Below, one piece after another: positions 32,619-42,798 of a stretch of DNA of 48,437 nucleotides. The notes under the pieces were generated by a model. The model did not search any database. It had not been told where the DNA came from and worked only from the letters and a program-made list of their open reading frames with translations. Numbering within the stretch: position 1 is the first letter of the stretch; every line of letters starts with the position of its first letter. Origin of the DNA: Mastigamoeba balamuthi (Eukaryota > Evosea > Mastigamoebida > Mastigamoebidae); contig CACRSC010000095.1 in assembly GCA_902651635.1 (NCBI GenBank), forward strand, positions 1 through 48,437, in the 5' to 3' direction. The position numbers and the translations under genes are program-made.

Positions 32619-33960
32619 ATGCACACCAGGCCAGCAGTGCTTGCACTCCTCGTACTCGTGGCCGGCGCAGTCGCCTCCACGTGCACGCTCTCCATGGGGC
32701 TCAACGAGGCGGCGCAGAAGTCGGGCAGGTACTTTGGGGGCTGCCTGGCCAAAGGATACCTCACCGACACCAAGTACGTTGCCCTCGCCGACAAGCACTT
32801 TGGCATCACGACTGCCGAGAATGAGTGCAAGATGGACGCCACGGAGCCCACCAGCGGCACCTTCTCCTTCACCAGCTGCGACGCTATCCTCTCGCACGCG
32901 CAGGCCAACAACATGAAGTTCCGCGGTCACACGCTGTGCGGACCCAATCGAAATTCAATTGAATCCCGTTGGAAAAATGAAAAATAACGTGGGAGTAAAT
33001 GAAAGTGTATGGCACTCGCAGGTGCCGACGTGGATGACGAGCCTGACGACGGCGGCCGCCAAGAGGGCAGCGATCGTGAGCCACATCAAGGGGGTGCTGA
33101 GCCACTACAAGGGCAAGGTCTACGCGTGGGACGTCGTCAACGAGGCCGTCGCAGACACGGGCACGGCGCTGCGGACCAGCAACTGGTACCCCGACGTGCC
33201 CGACTTCATCGACCTGGCGTTCAACACGTCGCGGGCGGCGGACCCCAGCGCGAAGCTGTTCTACAACGACTACGGGGCCGACGGGTACTCGCAGACCAAG
33301 GCGACGTACATCTACAACATGGTCAAGAGCATGGTCCAGCGCGGCATCCCCATCGACGGCGTGGGCTTCCAGATGCACCTCGGCACGTCGTGGTCGCTGA
33401 CCGAGGAGGACCACCGCAAGAACTTCCAGCGCTACGCCGACCTGGGCCTCGAGGTCCACATCACCGAGGCCGACGTCAGCTGCAGCAGCGGGTCCTCGGA
33501 CTGGACCGCGCAGGCCGAGACGTTCGCGCGCGTCGCCCGGGCGTGCGGGGCTGTCAGCACGTGCAAGAGCTTCGAGGTCTGGGGTGTCACCGACAGCTAC
33601 TCGTGGCTCGGCTCCGCCAAGACGGGCCTCGTCTTCGACAGCAGCTACACAGCCAAGCCCGCGGCCTGCTCCATCCTCGAGGCCCTGCTCGCGGCCTCGA
33701 CGACGGCGACCACGTCGTCGAGCAGCTCGGCGGCGGTGCCGGCGACGGTGAGCTCCCAGAGCCACCAGAGCCAGCAGGCCAGCAAGACCAGCAGCGGGCA
33801 GGCCAAGTCGTCGGGGACGGCCCCGCAGCCCGCGGCGCAGAGCAGCGGCACCGGCGGCGACGGCGACGACACGCTGTTCAGCGCCGCCACAGCGACCAGG
33901 GCCCCAGCAGCGGCGGTGTTGCCGTTGGCCAGTGCGGCGGCTGCAGCTCTGCTCGTCTGA
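32619..33960 (+). CDS. Secreted GH10 endo-xylanase with GPI-type tail
   Basis: Exons 32619-32935 and 33006-33960 (70-bp intron, phase 2) give 423 residues. The intron was placed so that the conserved RGHTLVWHSQVPTW is restored. A signal peptide (LALLVLVAGAVAS) comes first. The GH10 barrel carries the acid/base Glu152 in AWDVVNEA and the nucleophile Glu260 in VHITEADV, with GVGFQMHL and FEVWGVTDSYSW also typical. The enzyme should hydrolyse beta-1,4-xylan outside the cell or in food vacuoles. After the barrel, ~75 residues of Ser/Thr/Ala/Gln-rich linker end in a hydrophobic tail (AAAVLPLASAAAAALLV), which suggests anchoring to the surface. Cys21 and Cys23 begin the mature protein. GH10 enzymes are mostly bacterial or fungal, so transfer is possible, though the intron and anchor show full domestication. 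Confidence 0.9.
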
Positions 33961-34539
33961 GTTGAGCCCTCCTGTGAGCCCCGCAACACGCAGCGCGTCG
34001 AGCCGCAAAGGGGAACCGAACAGTTGAACAGCGGTCTGAAGATGTTCGGGGAAGGTCCAGACCAAAGGCTCTGGGCGGCTTCTGTCGGCGCTTCTGCGCT
34101 TCTCCGGGGTAAAACGCGATAGCGTACAATGTTCCTCTAATTCCGATGAGGAAGTCGGCGCGAGACGAGCGGATGGAGCCCGCCACGAGGAGCCGCCCGC
34201 CTGTGCGCTGTGCCGTATCTCAGCCGCCTGCACTGCGTGGGCACCTCGGGGATTGCGAAATGTACGGAGAACACTCGGCTGGAATGTGCACTGCGGAGCC
34301 TAAGGGGAGCCCTGCCGCTCGCGGACCCTGCCGTATGGCTCTGCGACCTCAGGGATCGCCAATGGCCCGCCCGTTCACAGGGAAGCCGGCAGCCCGGGGG
34401 CCGCATGCCGCCCGAGAACACACGGGCGGCGGTCTTCCTCCGAAATCGGTCCCAGTTCCGGTGGTTTCTGTGCCCGCATTTGGCGGGCGAAATCGCCGCC
34501 CCGCAAAAGCACTCGGGCGCATCGCAGAATAGCAGCAGA
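33961..34539. other. Intergenic region, xylanase to ADH B
   Basis: No coding region is recognised; long antisense frames reflect GC bias. Confidence 0.5.
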
Positions 34540-34566
34540 TGACGTGTCGCCGACGTGCTATAAAAG
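34540..34566 (+). promoter_or_regulatory. ADH B core promoter: TGACGTGTCG plus TATAAAAG
   Basis: TGACGTGTCG at 34540-34549 is followed by a good TATA box, TATAAAAG, at 34559-34566, 88-95 bp before the ATG. Confidence 0.65.
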
Positions 34567-34653
34567 GGACCCGCGGATTGCGCTCTAAAAACACATCACA
34601 ACTAAGTTTAACACAGAGCATCGCAACAACAGAGCCGCTCCAGAGCCACACGA

Positions 34654-36430
34654 ATGGGCGCCATCAAGGTCGGACTTCCCGCGGAGCTCAGCGCGACCCG
34701 CAGCGAGCAGTGCGCGGCCGCGTGCGCAGGCTGCGAGCACCAGGCGAGCCTGCCGCTGCCCGAGACGATGCGGGCGCTGGTCTTCCAGGAGAAGGGGCGC
34801 ATCGAGCTCGTCTCCAAGCCCGTGCCGCGCCCGGGGCCCACAGAGGCCCTCCTCCGCATCACCTGCACCACCATCTGCGGCACAGACGTCCACATCCTCA
34901 AAGGTGCGCTGCAAAGCCTCGCTGTTCCGGTCTCTGGTCTCTGGGCGGTTCTCTTCTCTCTCTCCCCAGGACCGTTTTCTGACGGATTTCGCAACTCGCC
35001 GTCCAATCCCCCCATCCGCCGCAGGCGAGTACCCCGTCGCCCCGGGCAGGACGCTCGGCCACGAGCCCGTGGGCATCATCGCGGCTGTTGGCTCTGCCGT
35101 AACCACGGTAAACAAAACACAACGACAACACAACAGAATACAACATAACAAAACAAACAAAACAAAACCAATACACAAACAACCGCCAGACAAAGCAAAC
35201 CGCCGCTCTTGCTCCGCGACTGACGACGCACGGGGGGCGCCCGCAGGTGAGGGTCGGGGGCCGCTACGTGGTGGGTGCGATCACGCCGTGCGGGCACTGC
35301 TGCACGTGCCAGGAGGGCCACGGGGCGCAGTGCGGGGGCACAGCGTTCGGCGGCTGGAAGTTCGGCAACACCATCGACGGCGGCCAGGCAGAGTACCTCC
35401 TGGTCCCCAACGCCGACTACAACTGCTGCCCCATCCCCGACGAGATCACCGACGGTGCGCCCGCTCCCTGCTTGGCCCCCCACTCAGCGATTGTTGAGAC
35501 GTTATTTCAAATGTAAGGGCGTATTGCGATGGATGTTCTCACACGGTGTGGGTCGCCGAGCAGAGCAAGCGGTGATGTGCGCGGACATCATGAGCACGGG
35601 GTTCAGCGGAGTGGAGGCGGCGCACGTGAGGATCGGGGACACGGTGTGCGTCTACGCCCAGGGCCCCATCGGCCTCTGCGCCACCGCCGCCGCCAGGCTC
35701 TCGGGCGCCACCAGCATCATCGCCGTCGCCAGCAACCCCAAGAGGCTCGAGATCTCCAGGGTCCGCTCTCTCTTCTCTTCTCTTCTCTTCTCTCCCCTCA
35801 CTGGCTCTCTGGCAACTGGGCCAGCGAGTCTGTGAGATGCGAAATTGCTGTGGTCGCTGACAGGCTGTGTGCTGTTGTGGCGTCTGGGGTGGCAACAGGA
35901 GTACGGGGCCGACCACTTTGTCAACTACCGCACCTCGGACCCCGTGGCCGAGATCCGCAGGATCACCGGGGGGCGCGGCGTGGATGTGGCGGTGGAGGCG
36001 TTTGGATCGCAGACGACGTTTGGCAACTGCCTCAGGAGCATCAAGGCCGGCGGCTGCCTCTCCTCCCTCGGCGTCTACTCGGGCGACCTCTGCCTTCCCC
36101 TCAACGACATCGCTGCCGGCCTCGCGGACCAGAGTATCGTGATGACGCTGTGCCCCGGTGGCAAGGTGCACAGCCATTTGAATGGCCAGAGTTCAGTCTG
36201 GGTTATGCGTTTGTGCATTTGTTTGCGTTCAACTCTCATGTACGTTTGCCACTGTGTCTCACGTACAACCGCAGGAGCGCATGAGGCGTCTGCTGGAGGT
36301 GATCAGGTCGGGGCGCGTGGACGTGGCCAAGCTGGCGACGCACCGCTTCAAGCTGGAGAACATTGTGGAGGCGTACAAGCTGTTCGCAGCCCAGGCGGAC
36401 GGTGTCCTCAAGGTCATCATCACCCCCTGA
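34654..36430 (+). CDS. Zinc-type NADP-dependent secondary alcohol dehydrogenase, copy B
   Basis: Six exons (34654-34903, 35025-35107, 35247-35454, 35564-35760, 35899-36165, 36275-36430) have exactly the same lengths and phases as copy A and give 386 residues. All metal and cofactor motifs are kept (ICGTDVH, GRTLGHEPVG, YAQGPIGLCATAAARL). The N-terminal extension differs from A and resembles C (MGAIKVGLPAELSATRSEQC), again with a Cys cluster (CAAACAGC). Exon 4, intron 4 and most of exon 5 are virtually identical to copy A at the DNA level, whereas other introns are unrelated, so gene conversion is likely. Intron 2 is very A/C-rich (ACAAAACAAACAAAAC type). Confidence 0.9.
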
Positions 36431-37300
36431 GGTCAGGAGCAGACGCCCAGAGGGAACCGATGTTTCTGCCCTCTTCGGCGCACACAGTGGGTGTTTGTCC
36501 CGGGTTGATGTGGGAATACAAACGGGCTGTCTTTTGCTCTTCGTTGTGATTTCTGTAGTAAATGCTTGCAATACCCGGAGTGGTTCTTTATGACTGAGAC
36601 TATACAATTGAAGCCATAATTTTCAGGTCCTTGTAATGAACTCACTGCATCTGGAAGATCAATCTCTTCTTTCTGAAGTGAAGGGATGTACTGTCCAGCA
36701 ATCATGCTGTCCTGTTACCCAGTGTGACCAGTGAACCACATGCTAATTTTATCACTGAAATTATCACTGAATTTGCAAAAATAGAACATTTATGCTACAT
36801 ACGCATTTTGTGCTAGACTAAAATCTAGAACTTACATCGTAAAAATCAATTAAAGCGATTCAAGTGTTTTCAGCAATAAAGATCGATAAATCGATTGAAT
36901 CTGATGCCAGGGGCCTGAGGGGATTGCATCCCCATGAGATCAGCAAAGGAAAGGCATTCCTCTTCCACTCTCTCATCACCAAATATCACTAACAAATACC
37001 TCATCACTTCTTGAGTTCCTTCTCCCCTATAGGAGGGGCCTTCTGCTCTCACTCCACCATCACCGGGCATCAGTGTGTACACACCAGGTGACGGAGGTGA
37101 GTGACCCAGAGAGACAGCTCCAGAAGGAGGAACGGGATAGACAGGACCTCGTCAAGCACCAGGCAGGCCTATGCACAGGCAATGATACGTGCACAGGCCA
37201 TCTGGTCAATCAACAACATCTTTTCTCCTTAGTGAAAATAGCATATCTAATGCAATAATCATCATGCTGATAATGGCCCCGCCCTTCACACCAGGGCAAA
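36431..37300. other. AT-rich intergenic region after ADH B
   Basis: No gene is seen. Short motifs such as AATCGATTGAA and AAAGCGATT near 36845-36900 recur in inverted form near 42600-42660, so this may be the edge of a larger repeat or old element. Confidence 0.35.
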
Positions 37301-37319
37301 ACTGTTAGAGTTGGATCTT

Positions 37320-37745
37320 TCAAGGTGACTTTAGGGGAAAGGGGAAAAGAGAAGTTCTGAGAAAGGCAGGAAAACTGCATTGGGGTAGAAGGCAGTGCAT
37401 TATCATTCTCTCGGACTGGAATGGGAAGAGGAAACAGAGAAGGAGAAGGGGACAGGGGAAGGTACAGATGTGTAGCAGTGCAGGGAAGAATGGGACAGAT
37501 CTGAAGTAGTTTTTAAAAGAAAAGGACAAAGGGACGAACATGTTGTGCTGGAAGGGAAAGAAGGAAGGAAGGAAGGGGGAAGGTAGAAGGGGACAGGGTC
37601 AGAGTTTTAGTAAGCAGGAAGGAATGAGCAAGAAGAAGGAGATATGAGGAACAGATGTGTAGAGGTTGCAGGGTTGTGAGTGTAAGAAGAGTTAACATAT
37701 GATAATATCACAGTGAAGATATCTTAGAAATCCAGGATATCATGG
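37320..37745 (-). repeat. Polypurine tract, inverted partner of 41605-42360
   Basis: The plus strand is almost pure A/G from about 37330 to 37640. The end at 37690-37745 (reverse complement GATATCCTGGATTTC...AAGATATCTTCACTGTGATA) matches the head of the tract at 41605 nearly base for base. Confidence 0.7.
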
Positions 37746-37919
37746 TTCATGGTTCAACAGAGTTGACTTTGAGATAATACAAAGAAGAAGGATGAAAAAC
37801 AGTGCTGCTTTATTGCTATTAGCACTCAATGTGCTGAAAATGCACTACATGCAATGAATAGTGCTCTTTATGTTAGAAAGTGGGATTTTTTCGAACGAAA
37901 GTGGGATTTTTCAAGGGTA

Positions 37920-38860
37920 TAGAGGATGTCACACTGTGAGGTTGCTGCTCTGTTGGGCGTGCAAGTAATGAGCAGACCTGCTGAGCAGGATGTATTGAGA
38001 AGACGACATAGGGTAAGCGCACTCTCTGTTCATGATGTTGATCTTCCTGAGGAACTGTGCCTTGATCTCTGTGTCCATGAACATCGTTCACATCTCCTTG
38101 ATGATCACACACGTGGTCTGCCATGTGCCTGTCATGATGCCATTTGCTCTCTTTCTGATGGTCTTGGCAAACTGCAGGGATGGTGAGACGTATGTGCACG
38201 TGCCTGTCAAGGTGTGCAGCTTCACATCAATGCGGCTCAACTGAGACGAGCTGCATACTGCAACTGCTGTCCGGGTGACCATCATGCAGTGTGTGATGGC
38301 AGTGATGATGAGATTGAATGTCTCGCTGGGCACCAGTCACAGCTGTGTGTTCTCAGGGACCAGCACCACTGTGGCCTTGTTGCTATCAGGTAGAGCAAAT
38401 GTGCTCGGTTGCATTGGTGATGTGGAGCACGAGGCTCCGTATGTTCTCGACCCTGATGAGCATACATGGTGAGGCACCTGGGAGGAGGGGCAGAGTGGCA
38501 GCTGGTGGCGTTTGCATGTCAGAGATGATGGTGCAGTGCAGAGGGATGACCGTGATGCTCGATGTGCAGAACTTCAGGAGCTGCAACCAGCTGCAGCCCT
38601 GGTGCGCCATGCAGAGGCCCTCGTCTGCAATGGACTCACACAGCACGCACTTGGCACTGGCTGTATCACAGGCAGCAGTTGACACATACCACACGCCAAC
38701 CTTGAACCTCAAAGTCATGGAATATGTTGACCGCGCCAGGTGAAGGCAGCTCATCACCATCAGTGAACTTGCAGGACTTGCTCCTGAGTGGTCTTCATGG
38801 TGGCATTGTAGTCACCCAACAGAGTGGCGTGACATACTCCAAACCCACAGTGCCCTTTGA
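37920..38860 (-). pseudogene. Decayed gene fragment with a PSI-like cysteine cluster
   Basis: Minus-strand pieces in shifting frames look protein-like: GVWYVSTAACDTASAKCVLC then ADEGLCMAHQGCSWLQ (cysteine spacing like a plexin/PSI repeat), then VENIRSLVLHITNATE, SETFNLIITAITHCM and IRKRANGIMTGTWQTTCVII. Frameshifts separate them and the region is CpG-poor. This may be a relic of a large extracellular protein; the family is not identified. Confidence 0.35.
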
Positions 38861-38879
38861 CAAATATCCCCATTTTCTC

Positions 38880-39640
38880 ACAGATATTTGATGAATGTGA
38901 TGGAATTACTAAATTTGCACTACAATCACAACTAGTGCAAATATATGTGCTAGTAGAACTACTAGTAATGCATAGTACAAGATAAAAATAGCTATAATGC
39001 TGAATTTAGGTCGCATGAAGTGGTCAAAATGATATTAGTAATGTAGTGCTATTTAGCGCTAAATCTGATGCAAAATTAGCAATTGAATTGCCATTGTAGT
39101 GCTGAAAAACAGTGCTCAAGATTTTCTGCTACTTGGTTAAGTTGCAGTGATGACCAAATGGTTAATACTGGGTGTTTCTTCTGTGGGTTCTTTGTTACAG
39201 TACTAGAAACAAGTTCCTTACCCCCCTGAATTCTGTTGCATCAACCTATTCTCCTTTCCTTCTCAGCCAGGGCAGACGAGTCTGTGGGAAGGCACAGGGC
39301 AGTCTGACAGAATTTTCTGATCCTTGGCCCCATGGTTATCAAGGGCCACCAGACTGAGAAGTATCAGTTGCACAGGACTCTTCCTTGAAGTCGTAACACT
39401 TCTTCAGTGGGGATAGAGCACCTCACAAGAATCGTGGTTCCTGCTGCTCCATGAGCTTGGCAGCATTGATTTTTGTTTAGTGCCATTTCAACTGTCCTCG
39501 GATTTCAGAATTTTCTATCTTTAACGTGTCGTAATGCATGATGACATCATATGAAATCATAATTATCTGATACACTTCATTTACCAATTCAATTCGCCAA
39601 TCATTCTTTTCAGTCAAAACATTTCTGGGGTAAAGGTCAC
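38880..39640. other. AT-rich stretch, no gene seen
   Basis: Contains repeated short blocks such as TAGTGCT and TAGCGCTAAA also found near 37800 and 42380-42740. No coding signal. Confidence 0.4.
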
Positions 39641-40255
39641 CTCAAAAATGATAAAAACCCACCTTTGTTATCCCAGTCCCAAAGGCAAAACATTCAATAT
39701 AAGAGACCAATATAGGATATACATTGTTGAACGTGATGAGGTAAATTTGTTGGCAGTATTTGGAATAAAAAAGAAGAGAATGGCACGGAGATATTGCTGG
39801 TATGCAGATTCTGGGCCAATCCTGTTGAAATCCCCGGATCGGATTCCGGAAATGTCAAAATGGAAATAAAGACCCTTATTCTTCTCCACACTGAATACTG
39901 AAGCCCAATCATTGTTGAGTTTCCAATGGATACCGGCTGTCATGGCTGCAGGAAAAGGCAGAGACTCTTTTTTCAGGTTACAACTGTATCTGTATCCCCT
40001 GTTCTGTATCACAATGTTTCTTGGCCACCCCCCACAATTTGGAGCACGGATTTCGGCCAGATGCCCTACAGCTCGTTGGACTCAGGTCCTCCGTGGTGAT
40101 CTTCTGGGGTGTTGCCTTATGCCCGACTGAATTGCAGCTCCATGACCTCTGGAATGAACCTTTTTTGCAAAAGTCTGTGGCCCTCTTGCCCACAAATACA
40201 AACACCCGGGCAAATGCCGTCATTTCCGCAATAAATGAGAGTATGGAATCGTGAT
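39640..40255. other. Island with overlapping open frames, origin unclear
   Basis: Frames at 39668-40012 (minus, 114 codons) and 39648-39869 (plus) are unusually long for AT-rich DNA. The minus frame reads naturally as protein (IHWKLNNDWASVFSVEKN, GLYFHFDISGIRSGDFNRIG), but no start, splice or family is recognised. Confidence 0.25.
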
Positions 40256-40654
40256 GGCTCTGTCAATATATTCATTGCAGAAAAAAACACCAAAAATCAG
40301 TTTTACAGCAAGAAGATCGAGGAATGATGCGCCTTTTTGGATTCAAAATGCCTGTTTAAAATTGAATAGAAATTGAGTGCGAGGATTCCAAAATCTTAAT
40401 TCCCAAAAGTGATCACTCACTGAAGTTTTCATACACTCTATTGGCTTTGCCCAGGCATGACTCAAAGATATGTGAAAAATGGTCAAAATTCTGTAAAAAT
40501 GCACCATTGTTGGTGGTATCAATTTAAAACAGGTATTCAGTGTAATTATATGACTGTAAGAGTATTTTCATAGAACCCCTTCTGCTCAGTCTGCTCTGCA
40601 CACCGAACCCCGTTTGGCTTGACCCCAAAGTTAAGTGCCTGCCTTACAGTCCTT

Positions 40655-40872
40655 TAATTAATGACTCATTTATGACTTCTTCGAAACTGGCTGACTATTT
40701 ATGCCTCGTTAATGACTTTCATTTTTCATGAAAGAGCCATATATGACTGTCATTAATGACAAAAAACAGTCATATGTTATAAATGAGGCATACATGACAG
40801 TCATTTATTGTGCAAAAGTGGGCTTTTATTCTATGGGAGAGAAGTCATTTATGAGCCATAAATGAAAGAACT
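40655..40872. mobile_element. MITE-like palindromic element
   Basis: The ends, ATGACTCATTTATGACTTC and (reverse complement) a near-match from 40850-40868, are inverted. The interior repeats TCATTTATGAC, TGACTGTCATTAATGACA and AACAGTCATA in both orientations. There is no coding capacity. Confidence 0.5.
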
Positions 40873-41604
40873 GTGCTCCTCTGCAACCTGCTACCACTAT
40901 TGCAGGGAGAGCAGTGCCCCTGATTGTATCATTGCCTGCTCTGCTCAATCCCTTCTGCATTGCTGTCTTAGTGTACAAATGATGTCATTTGCAAATCATT
41001 ATGAAGGCCCTTAAGGAACTCTTTGCCAGTACTGTATTTCGGGGTCTGATGCTTTCTTACAGGAATGAGAGGCTTAAATTGCAAGTAAGAAACAGATCAG
41101 AGGTCACATTTATCACAGTACAGTAGTTTATAAACTGATATCCACATCCTGGAACTTATACAAATTTGCCAAGTCCAGCCTTGACTGAGTACATATTCTG
41201 GACCAGAGGTACAAGTCCCTAAATATGCCCTAGAAAGACCAAAAGAGTATACTGTTTACTGCTTTTTGCTAGAGCTCAATTCAAAGAGAGAGCAAATAAG
41301 AGAGGTTATGCATGTCTTATCATTTGAATCTAGAATATTATCTGATTATTTTTGAATCTAGAGAGACACGAAGCCTGAGGAAACTATTGTGGTTTGCACT
41401 TGGCCAATTCAGTGGCCTTTCCAGATGTCTGTGCGATTATGATTTAATATGAACAAAGATGATATTGAAGTGAATGTAAGGAGGTATGAACCGTCAGGGA
41501 ATTATGAAGATGGTTATTTGAAACAGGATGATTTCACTGCAATTTCAACTGTAAAACAAAATTATAATAAACATTTGGTCATCGCTATGACTGTTGAGCA
41601 TGAA
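40873..41604. other. AT-rich stretch, no gene seen
   Basis: No protein-like frame or clear repeat, except that the frame opening at 41449 runs into the pyrimidine tract. Confidence 0.4.
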
Positions 41605-42360
41605 GCTGATATCCTGGATTTCAAAGATATCTTCACTGTGATATTATCATATCTTAACTCTCTTCTTGCTCACTCTCTCCCTGTACTACCTCCCATCCCT
41701 CCCTCACATCTCCATCCCCTTTCCCTTACCCTCCTGCACACTTTCAACAACTGCGTTCCTACCTACCTTCTCTCCCCTCTCCCTTCTCGGTTCCCCTTCC
41801 TTCTTCTCACAGTTCTTCACATTGCCCAACTACACATATGTTCCTCTTCTACTTTCCTCCCTGCACATCACTCTGTACCTCACCAACCACCACCCCTGCT
41901 CCCTTCCTTTTCTCTCTTCTTTCCTTTCCTCTCCTTCTCCTTTCCTTTTCACATCAGGCTGACAACGATGGTGGACAGTCCCCCTTCCCTTTCTCTTATT
42001 CCCTACTCCTCTTTCCCTTTTCTTCCTGCACATAAATCTTATCCTTCACTGCACCCACTCCCGTTCCCTCCCTTCCCCTTCCCTTTCTGTGCCAGGTGTA
42101 TCAGGCCGATAAAGAAGGTGCGCTTCCTCTTTTCTTCATCACAGTTTTCATTCTTCCACAGAATCTTCCATTTCTCTCACCTTCTTCCTTTTCCCTCACC
42201 CTTATCAAAAAACTCACTATCTCCAGAAGTAGCACTCTGTCTCCCGCAGACCATGCAGATAAGGAACGTTCTGGCTACTGGGCAGCATTAAAAACGTGCA
42301 CTGCCCCCTTTTCCCCCTTTTCTTCTCCATTTCCGCCGATTTCTCTCTTCCCCCCTTAGT
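41605..42360 (+). repeat. Polypyrimidine tract, inverted partner of 37320-37745
   Basis: A ~60-bp head (GATATCCTGGATTTCAAAGA...) is followed by ~700 bp of almost pure C/T with loosely repeated CTACACAT.TGTTCCTC-type blocks. The long frame across it (41449-42291) is Ser/Pro/Leu-only low complexity and not a gene. Confidence 0.7.
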
Positions 42361-42452
42361 TTATAGGTTGAGCGTTTAATGTGCAAGATGCGCTATTAAC
42401 GCTAAACCTCCTGATATCTTACAGCTCTCTTTTTACAGGAGCCGGAGGATGA

Positions 42453-42491
42453 GATCATCAGAGCCTGGCGCCACGCCTGGCTCTGATGATC
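42453..42491. other. Perfect 13-bp hairpin
   Basis: GATCATCAGAGCC (42453-42465) and GGCTCTGATGATC (42479-42491) are exact inverted repeats around a 13-base loop, in a short GC-rich patch within AT-rich DNA. Confidence 0.7.
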
Positions 42492-42792
42492 ATGATTTTG
42501 AGTGAGAAACAAAACACAACACCCCCCACACCAATACACCACATACCAGCACCAAAAAAACAAATAAAATCTACTTGACTAATATCACATAATTGCGATT
42601 AATTCGTTTCAATCGTGTTTTTCAAAAATTTAATCGATTTAATTGCAAAAATCGCTTTAAACGGTTATTGCACATCATGTGCATAATGTGCTACATGCAC
42701 TAATACAATTTAGCGCAAAAGTAGCACTAACTCAAGTGTAAACTGTTCACTGCTAATAAAATCTGTGAGAAAAAACGATATACGTTTATTAC

Positions 42793-42798
42793 TTTATT
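42793..42798 (-). terminator. AATAAA overlapping the stop codon of the LRR-ADP-ribosyltransferase gene
   Basis: The reading frame ends ...CTC AAA TAA AG, so the TAA stop is inside AATAAA. If this is the poly(A) signal, the 3' untranslated region is only ~15-25 bases. Confidence 0.45.

Noticed and set aside
32884-34233. 449-codon open frame antisense to the xylanase gene
   Set aside because: It is Arg/Ala/Pro/Gly-rich with no domain and lies opposite a well-supported GH10 gene; it is a GC-bias shadow.
41449-42291. 280-codon frame
   Set aside because: After the first ~60 codons it is translation of a C/T tract (Ser, Pro, Leu, Phe only); no start context or domain.
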